Shown here piece after piece: positions 20,504 to 30,584 of a stretch of 64,000 nucleotides of DNA. The translations under genes and the position numbers were made by a program. Within the stretch, counting starts at the first letter, position 1. Each line of letters opens with the position of its first letter. The stretch is from Tomocerus qinae. Lineage: Eukaryota; Arthropoda; Collembola; Entomobryomorpha; Tomoceridae. The notes under the pieces were generated by a model, which saw only the letters and a program-made list of their open reading frames with translations, did not search any database and was not told the DNA's origin. The stretch spans positions 1 to 64,000 of the forward strand of contig JAECZT010000009.1 of assembly GCA_020055645.1 (NCBI GenBank), given 5' to 3'.

Positions 20504-20545
20504 TATATAAACTCCATGCTTTACCTCAATAAACCATCAGTTGAC
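20504..20545 (+). promoter_or_regulatory. Core promoter of the acidic gene
   Basis: TATATAA at 20504-20510 is followed by CATCAGTTGACAATT around 20535-20550. TCAGT is the arthropod-type initiator word, and CAGTTGACAATT recurs downstream of the TATA box of the 466-aa gene. The first ATG is at 20623. Confidence 0.6.
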
Positions 20546-20622
20546 AATTCAATTCCAAACTTGAAATATCAGTTAGAATTTGATTAAATTGTCCAGCTCT
20601 CTTGAATTCTTCAATTTTCAAC

Positions 20623-21686
20623 ATGAGTTTCATCAATCCAAGCAGCGAAAATTCCTTCAGTTCTATGGTAAATATTTTTTTGACTCTCTTGTGCATGTTC
20701 GTACTTGATTATTATTTTTTTCAAAATGTTTTTTATTTTATTTACAGGACGAAGACATGGTTACACAAATTACACAAATGGAATCCCTGCTTAGTCGAAA
20801 CTTAGAAGCTGAGTTTATGGAGCTGGACGATTCGAGCGACTTTGACCCAGAGGAACTACTAGCCGCCCTGAGGTTTTGCGGAGTCGTGGAACAGGAGGTA
20901 GTGCCTGCAACACCCGAAGAAGAAGAGGAAGCCGACGACAGAAGTGATCCAGAAGTCCAGACTAACGAATCTGTCCTGGGAGACGGCTACGAAGCTGATG
21001 ATGAAGACGAAGAGGAGAAGCCGGACATCGAAGAAGTTAGTATCGTTGAAGCGGAAGTGACGGGTCCAGCTGCACACCATCTCCAGGAAAAGTGGAAGAA
21101 AATATACCACTGGGAGAGAGCCAATGCAGATCTTCTGTCTGGAGGAGTCTGTATTCCATACACCATGGAAGAAGAAGATGAGGAAATGGATTGGGAGGGA
21201 CCACCATCCAAAAAGTGCCGGTTGGACAACTCCTCAACAGACGTTTCCATAGTTTATAGTGACCGGGAGCAATACACTTCCCAAGTTATTGAAGTTCAAC
21301 CTTCCCCTGTGGATGATTCTCTGGAGGTGACAACGGACATCAACGAGTATTTGGATGCACTTAGAAGACAGGCAGTTAACGCATTTACAGCACCGGGAAG
21401 ACATGACGCAGATCCTCGGTGGAACTTGTTTGACGAAGTGGACCTTGTTCCGGATCAATCTGGGATTCCCATGGAGGTTGATGGAGAAGAAATCGACCAG
21501 CCTTTGGTCGAGCCAATTCATATTCCGCCTCCTACTGACATTGATATAGAAGATTGTCACCTACCCCTTTTAAGGCTACATGAAAGACGGGCGGGCATCT
21601 TTAGAAACAGCTATCCAATCCGAGTTGAAACACCTGATGGGACTCCGGAGCCGTTAGCCGCATCAACTCCTTATAATTCCGATTAA
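20623..21686 (+). CDS. Spliced, strongly acidic Polinton protein
   Basis: Exon 1 is 20623-20667 (15 codons) and ends at a GTAAAT donor. The intron 20668-20747 (80 nt) ends in a pyrimidine-rich TTTATTTACAG, and exon 2 is 20748-21686. The phase is 0 at both sides and the product is about 327 aa. Exon 2 is dominated by Asp/Glu runs (TPEEEEEADD, DEDEEEKPDIEE), with one basic patch, PSKKCR, in the middle. No fold is recognised. The position beside the polymerase, the own TATA promoter, the poly(A) signal (AATAAA 21730-21735) and the acidic character suggest an early regulatory or transactivator-like product; that is inference. No LxCxE retinoblastoma-binding motif is seen. Confidence 0.75.
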
Positions 21687-21836
21687 TATATTTTTGTTGG
21701 TATGTATATAATTTTCACATTTCAGATTCAATAAATAAAAGTATGTTTAAATATTACAAAATTTTCTATAATTGTCATATACAATTCATACATGGTATAG
21801 TCATTTGCATATTATGTTCATATTTAAATATAGATT

Positions 21837-22154
21837 TGTCTGAGAACATAGGGATTATAATGTGGGCTTTAGAACATAGAGAAATGCATATGGGACTTAG
21901 AACATAGGGAAAAATACATGTGGGCCGGAGTACATAGGGATTTCCATGTGAGGTTAAGAACATAGGGATTTACATGTGAGGTTAAGAACATAGGGAGAAT
22001 GCATGTTGGGCCTGAGTACATAGGGAAAAATGCATGTGGGCCGGAGTACATAGGGAAAATACATGTGGGCCTTAGTACATATACCTATCCATGTATAAGG
22101 AGTAGGGGCATACCTTTCCATACTAGGGCTCTTCCCCCCCCCTCCCTTACTACT
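21837..22154. repeat. Polinton right terminal inverted repeat
   Basis: About 318 bp. The outer 200 bp match the left end almost perfectly as reverse complement. The inner part has several extra copies of the 35-bp GGCCCACATG/CCCTATGT unit. It ends CCCTTACTACT, followed by GTCAAT. Confidence 0.95.
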
Positions 22155-22160
22155 GTCAAT

Positions 22161-22842
22161 CAGTCAGTCATGATATCTCATCAATATGCGCCTTTGTCAT
22201 GAGATTTGATCACCGTGCAACTTCAATGTCAATTGACCATTATCCGCATAATATGTCATTTGAATGAATTACTGTTTATCATGTCCTGCCATTCACATAT
22301 TTTATTATTTTGCATGAGTTTCGGCCCATTGTAAACAATAATTTTCCTTATGTATCGTTATTAAGCGGTCGTTAGCTGGCTCTCTGATGTGGACTAAATA
22401 AATGGACTAAAAGTCTCATCTTTGGTTCTGCCAAAAAACCTTGCCCAAAAGTCACTCTGAGAGCCGCTACGAGAATTACTGCTTGATCTGCTGGTATTTA
22501 TTACTAGGGCTGTTGCTGCTGGATTTATTTATGAGGTTTCTCCGATATCTGCGAGTTGGGCTATGCTAATGCCGCTTGATCTATCACAATTGCTCATTTT
22601 AAAACTTTAATTTGATTCACTACTCTATTTTTTGATACATGGAAAGATCCAACCACAATGAAAGTGATTTTCTCTCACCAGTGACAAAAGTCATCAAACC
22701 CCATGGAAAGTCATGTGATATAAACAATGACTTTTGTCACCATTCCACGATACCACTAGCAACTTAGATGATGACTTATGTCATCATCCCACGAAACCAC
22801 TAGCAACATTGATGATGACCTATGTCATCGTCCCACGGCAAC
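22161..22842. other. Spacer between Polinton and palindrome
   Basis: No gene is seen. Three copies of a unit of about 58 bp (GACTT(A/T)TGTCATCATCCCACGA then ACCACTAGCAAC) occupy 22720-22842. They end exactly where the palindrome begins. Confidence 0.6.
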
Positions 22843-22843
22843 A

Positions 22844-22924
22844 GGTAACCGTACGGCAGAAATTTGTTCCAACTGCTCTGTTATTGAACACCCGGCTAAG
22901 TCAACTTTGGGACGGCTCTGGTAG
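22844..22924 (+). pseudogene. Orphan 3' end of selenophosphate synthetase
   Basis: This repeats, in inverted orientation, the last 27 codons (stop included) of the gene at 49743-50737, up to the TAG. It begins abruptly in mid-exon at the palindrome border with no upstream exon, so it is a copied fragment. Confidence 0.85.
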
Positions 22925-23405
22925 CAAATTCCTAAGTAGTCATCGTTCCTATTTCCTTTCCTTACAGTATTTTTTGCAGTCTAAGCTCACAAAAGGTTTA
23001 TTTACTTATAAAATTAGCATGTGTAATGTGTATATTAAATGCAATAATGCAAGACATTTATATTATATAAAAGGCCCATTGTATGAACATTACGGTTAAA
23101 GGGCGTAAGCTTGGTCCGTTTTGGGATTTTTGTTAATGCGGTCTTTTATATTAGAGTATATTGGAATTTTTGAATAAAATATTTTGTTACTGATACAATA
23201 TTGAATCGTCTGGTAAAGTTATTCTCTTACAATAGCGGAATTCTTATTTGCCCTAAGGTCACTGCAAAAATGCATTTTCTATTTTGCGTATGCATTTATA
23301 TATCTGTGTATATCTATGTTAATCACGATAAATAAATATTAGCAATTAGAATTAGGAATATCAAAAGTTAATCAAATAATTTACTGAACAGAAAGAATTA
23401 CTTGG

Positions 23406-24944
23406 CTAATTATTTAACTCTTGATTATCATCTACATGGATATGGTGATAAAATATCTGATTTTTGAATGGTCCACACTTTGTAAAAACATCGGACAAAG
23501 AGTTCATAGTCGTAATATCTGCGTCTGAATAGAGATAGGCCATGTTTAGAAACACGGTTCCTGTGACACATGCATCAAAACCTGATTCATAACATAATGA
23601 ATTCTCATCATCAATAATATTCATTTCTAAACCATCTTTCATATCAACTTCGTAAATTTTTGAAGTTTCGTTAAGAACAGGGCAAATAGTTTTTTTGCTC
23701 ATAGATCCAAAATTAAAGTACAAATCATAGAGGCGATGACTTTTCAGCAACTTAGCCCACCCTGAATAACATAAAAAGAATTGTATTCAACTAAGTTAAA
23801 CCAGGCACATATCCAAGGGGCATGGAGGCACATGGGCAGTGACCACTCAAAAAGTATAAATGCAAGAAAAATAGATTGTTTAAAAATTAAAACTGAATTT
23901 CTTCTATGTTTATTGACCCCTGGACAAGTGCGAAAATTACAGCTTGCTACCACCTCCGGTTAAACTTAAAGCTAATAAATTTTAAAGCATTCATTTTTTA
24001 GATTATCAAGTAAACGTAATGTAATGCAAGTAATGAAAACGTACCAGCTTTTTTGAAGAATGTTTCATATTCCAAGCCATGAATTTTGTGTCATAGACTT
24101 GTGGCATTAAACAGTTAAGCTTTACTTGATATGAATCAAAGTCTTTAGGAAGAAGAGCGACCATATCTTTAAACAGCAATGGTAATTTGATTTGTAAATT
24201 ATGACCAACAACTGGTTTCTTAGTTTCCGAAATAACATCAAATAATTTTGAAATTCCACGTAGGCGATCAATAGCTTCTTTGGTTTCTTCTGGTCCGAAA
24301 TATGAAATCATTTCAGGAAAGTAATGCTTATCGACAATGTATTGCTTTGTTTTGCTTTGATGACAAAGAAAATCAGGATATTTTTCTATGTAGAGTAACG
24401 CTTCATTTTTTCTTTCTTCGTTCATAAACGGAATTCCGTCATAAAGCATCTTGTTAAGGTCATACTTTTTCCATTGCATAAGGCCTAACCCTGGGCCAAA
24501 ATAATTTACTCTGTGTTTTGCAGTATCGGAGATTCGTTTCATAGGATCTTCAAAAACAGGACAAAGTAGAGGTATATTAAAACATTGAACATCGTATACA
24601 TCTTCCTTGGTGCTCGGTCTTTTCTTAAATAAGGCCAACCCCAATTCATAAACGTTGTAAATATGCTGACGCTCTTCCAAAGTTTTATACCAGCTGGAAC
24701 TGTTGGATATAATTTTTTTAAATACCTCACATATTGACTATGAACAATGAACTTTCTAAATAACTTTTTACAGAATGACCAAAAATGTTTCTTACCTTAA
24801 CAGCCAACTATCCAGTTTCTCTGATCGTGTTATCAAACCATTCATCTCAAGATTAATATCAATAGATACAAAATCAGAATCTTTTATACTGTCAAACAAC
24901 TTCGGAAGAGTGGTTTGGAAATTATGTCGCAGTATTTCGGCCAT
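23406..24944 (-). pseudogene. PARN-like (CAF1-family) nuclease gene, left copy
   Basis: Three coding blocks with splice signals: exon A from the ATG at 24944 to the GTAAGA donor after 24796; exon B about 24690-24045; exon C 23761-23406. Recognised blocks are HNFQTTLPKLFDSIKDSDFVSID (about residue 6; shortened), DLNKMLYDGIPF, KPVVGHNLQIKL, PQVYDTKFMAW and ESGFDACVTGTVFL, in the order of the PARN/PNLDC1 deadenylase-trimmer family. The DxE pair after FVSID is disturbed (D-I-N-L-E). The Asp expected after GHN is Lys. The later Asp in GFDAFxTG-type sequence is kept. The protein is therefore probably not an active nuclease. A six-base T run at 24047 makes a frameshift at the end of exon B relative to the other arm. 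It could be a dying gene or a pseudoenzyme. Confidence 0.7.
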
Positions 24945-25451
24945 GTCTCTTAATTTCTGATTGTCAAATGCAATGGAATGGATTATGGAAGTCGTGTCGA
25001 CCGTGTCGTAGAGTAAACGAAATTGTGCTGAGGAGCTTTTCAAAAATCTGAATAAAATTATCTATTGACAGAGGAACCTATATATTTATAGAGGATATAC
25101 CTTTTATAAAAAATGCGGTCTTTAAAGAATGTTTTTATCGTCAAAGGTGGTTGATATTACAGTACAAGTATTAAGTAGTAGTACGTATGTTACCTATATA
25201 TATTATGTAGAAAACCTCCAGAAATCTAAGATCTAAGAATCTTGATAAAGTTCAATAAAATTAAAATTTAACGCATATTAAATATATAAACAATTCAACG
25301 CTAATATCAAAAATATTAAGACATCCACGGACTCTGATCAGACCTCGGAAGAAAACCCCGGCTTAAATAATCCTCCAGGCCCAGTAAATTATGCAGATTT
25401 CTTCTAGAAAAGCCCAGAGTGAGACGCTTCTTTTGCCAGCTTCATCATTAA

Positions 25452-25895
25452 GGTTGCTCATCACGCCTGCATAGCAACCGAATGGGCCTATCTAAATGCG
25501 TGTTAAAAAATGCTTTACATCAAGCTTTATTCCTCCCGAAGATTACGGCCAATTTTTGTGAGACTTACATTTTTGGAATCCTGGACTATCGAGGAACACA
25601 GGAGGGCGGATGGACTTTTGATATTATTGCTTTAAATGGTGCAAAAAAATCAACATTGTATAAAAACTAATACTGATTCACTTTTTTTGGAATTCGATTT
25701 TTTTAAAAGCATTTAAAGCAATAATATCAAAAGTCCATCCGCCCTCCTGTGTTCCTCGATTGTCCAGGATTCCAAAAATGTAAATCCCATAAAAATCGGT
25801 CGTAATCTTCGGGAGGAATAAAGCTGATGTAAAGCATCTTTTAACACGCATTTAGATAGGCCCATGCGGTTGCTATGCAGGCGTGATGAGCAACC
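25452..25895. mobile_element. Foldback element flanked by TTAA, left copy
   Basis: 444 bp with inverted arms of about 190 bp beginning GGTTGCTCATCACGCC. It is flanked on both sides by TTAA (25448-25451, 25896-25899), the target site of piggyBac and Kolobok elements. Non-coding; the open frames inside are arm by-products. Confidence 0.8.
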
Positions 25896-26149
25896 TTAAG
25901 TGTGGGACATACGCGTAGCTATGACACAACAGGCCGTTTTTGACTATCAAATTCAATGTAATTTTACTTTTTTGCAAAGTCCCTAAGGATCTGAACTTAC
26001 TGGACCTACGAAGAAGTGTAAATACCCAAAAAATTCACAGGAACTTTTTAAAGAGAAGTCCTGTCGATAAGGAGGATATGCAATAAGAAACTGAGACGGC
26101 CATTTTGTAGCCCTTAAAATTTCACCCAGACAACATGTATATGTTCCTA

Positions 26150-29100
26150 TACCTAAAATGATTAATGCTGACTATGAAAATTAACAGAAAATCAAAGTTG
26201 ATTAATGTCGACAATGAAAATCAATAGAAAATCAAAATTGATTAATATTGACTATCAAAATCTATACAAAATCAAAATATATTAATATCGATTATCAAGA
26301 TCAATGCATAAGAAAATATATTAATATTGACTATCAAAGTCAATACATATTGAAAATATATTAATATTAACTATCAAAGTCAATATATAATGAAAATATA
26401 TTAATATTGACTATCAAAGTCAATGCATAATGAAAATATATTAATATTTACTATCAAAGTCAATACATAATGAAAATATATTAATATTGACTGTTAAAAT
26501 CAAGACAAACTTGAAACAGATTCGTTATTTTATTTTTGATGGTAATTTTCCGTTTTTGTTATTTTACTATATAATTTCAGTTTTAGTAGAAGCGGTATGA
26601 TATAGTTTATACTATCACTAACAATCTATAGGAAACGGTATTACAATTTTCAATGCCCATTTTTCTACTTTGATTATCAAAATGAAGACAAAGTGAGCGC
26701 GCGGTATCTCAGCAACCAAAGGACCGATTAACCCCAAAATCAATAGGGATCGTCAGTCTTGCATAGGCATTGTATTTGCCAAGTTTGGTCAATATCCGTC
26801 TTTGTGTTCGAAAGTTATCGTGGGTACGGACGGACGGACGGACGGACGGACAGACTGTGCGATTCTATAAGCGGCCTTATTCAGGCGAGCTAAAATTGAC
26901 GATGTTTATGACTAAAATAATTAGAGTTACCTGAAAATTAACATTAGCGCGCAACCACCGCCCGCGCTGACACAAATGATTAGTTTTGAAGGAATTTGAT
27001 AATTTTCATCAGTCAGATGTAAAAATTGACGCTGATTACAGATAAAATATTTAGATTTATTACAATTCCTTTAAACTAATAATATGTGTCAGCGCGCGCG
27101 GTTGCTGGGCGCTAATATTACGTTTTAGCTCGCCTGAATAAGGCAGCTTATAGAACCGCACAGTCTGTCCGTACGTCCATACGTCCGTCCGTCCCCACGA
27201 TAACTTTCGAAAGCAATGACGGATATTGACCAAACTTGGCAAAAACAATGCCTATGGACCACTGACGATCCCTATTGAATTGGGGGTAAATCGGTCCATA
27301 GGTTGCTGAGATACCGCGCGCTCACTTTGTCTTCATTTTGATAGTTAAAGTGAAAAATAGGTATTAAAAAGTTCAATTGCGTTTCCTATAAATTGTTAGC
27401 AGGATAGTATAAAATATATCATACCGCTTCTACCAAATTTGAGATTTTATAATAACGTAAATAAAACCAAAATATCACTGCTAAAGGTCGGAAAAAAATC
27501 TATTTTGGATTTATATTCAATTTTATAGTCAAATTTACATTTTTTTTACATCTTTTCATTTTGATAGTTAATATTCACCGATTTTGATTTTCTTTTAAAT
27601 TTTAATACTCAATATTAGTCAATTATGATTTTCTGTTGATTTTCATAGTCAACATTAATCAATTTTGATTTTCTGTTAATTTTCATAGTCAACATTAATC
27701 ATTTTTGATTTTTTGTTAATTTTCATAGTCAACATTAATCATTTTTGATTTTCTGTTGATTTTCATAGTCAACATTAATCAACTTTGATTTTCTGTTAAT
27801 TTTTATAGTCAACATTAATCAACTTTGATTTTCTGTTAATTTTCATAGTCAACATTAATCATTTTTGATTTTCTGTTGATTTTCATAGTCAACATTAATC
27901 ATTTTTGATTTTCTGCTAATTTTCATAGTCAACATTAATCAACTTTGATTTTCTGTTAATTTTCATAGTCAACATTAATCATTTTTGATTTTCTGTTGAT
28001 TTTCATAGTCAACATTAATCAACTTTGATTTTCTGTTAATTTTCATAGTCAGCATTAATCATTTTTGATTTTCTGTTGTTTTTTATGGTCAACATTAATC
28101 AACTTTGATTTTCTGTTGATTTTCATAGTCAACATTAATCAACTTTGATTTTCTGTTGATTTTCATAGTCAACATTAATCAATTTTGATTTTCTGTTAAT
28201 TTTCATAGTCAACATTAATCATTTTTGATTTTCTGTTGATTTTCATAGTCAACATTAATCAACTTTGATTTTCTGTTAATTTTCATAGTCAGCATTAATC
28301 ATTTTTGATTTTCTGTTGATTTTCATGGTCAACATTAATCAACTTTGATTTTCTGTTGATTTTCATAGTCAACATTAATCAACTTTGATTTTCTGTTGAT
28401 TTTCATAGTCAACATTAATCAATTTTGATTTTCTGTTAATTTTCATAGTCAACATTAATCAATTTTGATTTTCTGTTAATTTTTATAGTCAACATTAATC
28501 AATTTTGATTTTCTGTTGATTTTCATAGTCAACATTAATCAACTTTGATTTTCTGTTGATTTTCATAGTCAACATTAATCATTTTTGATTTTCTGCTAAT
28601 TTTCATAGTCAACATTAATCAACTTTGATTTTCTGTTAATTTTCATAGTCAACATTAATCATTTTTGATTTTCTGTTGATTTTCATAGTCAACATTAATC
28701 AACTTTGATTTTCTGTTAATTTTCATAGTCAGCATTAATCATTTTTGATTTTCTGTTGTTTTTTATGGTCAACATTAATCAACTTTGATTTTCTGTTGAT
28801 TTTCATAGTCAACATTAATCAACTTTGATTTTCTGTTGATTTTCATAGTCAACATTAATCAATTTTGATTTTCTGTTAATTTTCATAGTCAACATTAATC
28901 ATTTTTGATTTTCTGTTGATTTTCATAGTCAACATTAATCAACTTTGATTTTCTGTTAATTTTCATAGTCAGCATTAATCATTTTTGATTTTCTGTTGAT
29001 TTTCATGGTCAACATTAATCAACTTTGATTTTCTGTTGATTTTCATAGTCAACATTAATCAACTTTGATTTTCTGTTGATTTTCATAGTCAACATTAATC

Positions 29101-29810
29101 AATTTTGATTTTCTGTTAATTTTCATAGTCAACATTAATCAATTTTGATTTTCTGTTAATTTTTATAGTCAACATTAATCAATTTATATTTTCTGTTGAT
29201 TTTCATAGTCAACATTAATCAACTTTGATTTTCTGTTGATTTTCATAGTCAACATTAATCAATTTTGATTTTCTGTTAATTTTCATAGTCAACATTAATC
29301 AATTTTGATTTTCTGTTGATTTTAATGGTCAACATTAATCAACTTTGATTTTCTGTTTATTTTCATAGTCAACATTAATCAACTTTGATTTTCTGTTGAT
29401 TTTCATAGTCAACATTAATCAATTTTGATTTTCTGTTGATTTTAATGGTCAACATTAATCAACTTTGATTTTCTGTTGATTTTCATAGTCAACATTAATC
29501 AACTTTGATTTTCTGTTGATTTTCATAGTCAACATTAATCAATTTTGATTTTCTGTTAATTTTCATAGTCAACATTAATCAATTTTGATTTTCTGTTGAT
29601 TTTCATGGTCAACATTAATCAACTTTGATTTTCTGTTGATTTTCATAGTCAATATTAATCAACTTTGATTTTCTGTTGATTTTCATAGTCAACATTAATC
29701 AATTTTGATTTTCTGTTAATTTTTATAGTCAACATTAATCAATTTTGATTTTCTGTTGATTTTCATAGTCATTATTAATCAATTTTGATTTTCTGTTGAT
29801 TTTTCAAATA
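26150..29810. mobile_element. FB-like foldback element with 40-bp repeats, left copy
   Basis: A centre of symmetry near 27,010 is flanked by inverted blocks: GTGAGCGCGCGGTATCTCAG at 26693 and its complement at 27,305, TTCAGGCGAGC at 26,880 and its complement at 27,127. Outside these lie tandem 40-bp units (GATTTTCTGTTGATTTTCATAGTC + AACATTAATCAACTTT type) in opposite orientation: about nine in the left part and about 55 in the right (27,600-29,810). Tandem repeats inside long inverted ends are the structure of Drosophila FB/Galileo elements. No transposase is seen. Confidence 0.7.
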
Positions 29811-30299
29811 ATATAGCTTCGTTTCCTTATAATATCAATGTCTGAATTTTTAATATGTCATAGCTACATATATAAAGACCCAATTCTGAAAGTTTGATCA
29901 AAATCCGTACGCTCGGTTTTGTGCTACGTTCGAGTACTTTTCGTCTACCAAAATGTGTACACGTTATTCTTTAATCAGGCGAGCTTCTGTTACGGCTTGC
30001 TGTTGGTTTTTCATAAATCAAATGATTTTATCCGTAATCAGCGTCAATTTTTACATCTGGGTGATGAAAATTATCCAATTCCTTCAAAGCGAATGATTTG
30101 TGTCAGCGCGCGCGGTGGTAGCGCGCTAATGTTTAAGTTTAATGTAGATAGTATTAAATCGACCTGCATTATAATTGTACGCTAATAAGTAATGTTAATG
30201 GGTATGTCTCATAACGGCCGTCGGCTAAGTTATGAGGCCAAAAATCGTCGGTTTTTGGTGGTTTACAAACTTGATTTAAAAATCAAAAAAAATTATAAC
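29811..30299. repeat. Fragment of the foldback family centre
   Basis: 29,975-30,140 matches the middle of the FB-like element (AGGCGAGCTTC.., CAGCGTCAATTTTTACATCTG, GTGTCAGCGCGCGCGG). No gene. Confidence 0.65.
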
Positions 30300-30570
30300 A
30301 GTAGTAGGGGGACGACGGAGTAGGCCACACCCTACGCCATCTTGGATTCTGAACGCTCGAACACTCAGCCACATAGCCTGCGGTACTGTGGAGGTACAGA
30401 CACTAACCTTACTCTTATGCTTGGATAGTAGTCCTCACCCTACATTATCTTGAATTATTACGCTTGCATACTAATCCTCATAGCCTACGGCATTCATGAT
30501 AGTACAGGTACTAACCTAACTCGTTCACTTGGATAGAAGCAACCATACCCAATGGAAATTTATTAATACA
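30300..30570. repeat. Possible end of a second Polinton, left arm
   Basis: It begins AGTAGTAGGGGGACG, close to the AGTAGTAAGGGAGG tip of the intact Polinton. The mirror site at 42,566 ends CCCCCTACTACT. Polinton-derived gene debris lies inward of it. Suggestive, not proven. Confidence 0.45.
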
Positions 30571-30584
30571 TCATTCACAATAAT

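Larger units (their letters stand above)
3832..22154. mobile_element. Complete Polinton (Maverick), 18.3 kb
   Basis: The ends are inverted repeats beginning AGTAGTAAGGGAGG, bordered by the 6-bp direct repeat GTCAAT at 3826-3831 and 22155-22160. Polintons are known for AG..CT ends, long inverted repeats and 6-bp duplications. Between the ends lie the full hallmark set: protein-primed family B DNA polymerase, retroviral-type integrase, FtsK/HerA packaging ATPase, adenovirus-type cysteine protease, double-jelly-roll major capsid and penton-like minor capsid proteins. The main frames carry no internal stop, and the target duplication is perfect, so insertion looks recent. Several genes show low GC and eukaryotic signals (TATA boxes, AATAAA, two introns). 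The gene set is that of the virus-like elements also called adintoviruses; whether it makes virions is not shown by sequence. Confidence 0.97.

Noticed and set aside
20859..21560. Minus-strand frames opposite the acidic gene
   Set aside because: Shadows of the Glu/Asp-rich coding strand, giving Ser/Phe-rich antisense products.
20757..21686. LxCxE retinoblastoma-binding motif in the acidic or neighbouring proteins
   Set aside because: Looked for because such motifs occur in adintovirus-type oncogenes; none found.
25482..25670. 62-aa frame conserved in both palindrome arms and again inverted within the foldback
   Set aside because: It lies inside the inverted arms of the TTAA element, so its conservation is that of the repeat.
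27600..29810. Regular 40-bp repetition resembling a CRISPR array
   Set aside because: Units are contiguous with no unique spacers, and the DNA is eukaryotic; it is a minisatellite within a foldback element.
29919..30185. 88-aa frame identical in both arms
   Set aside because: Arm identity explains the conservation; the DNA is a fragment of the foldback family.
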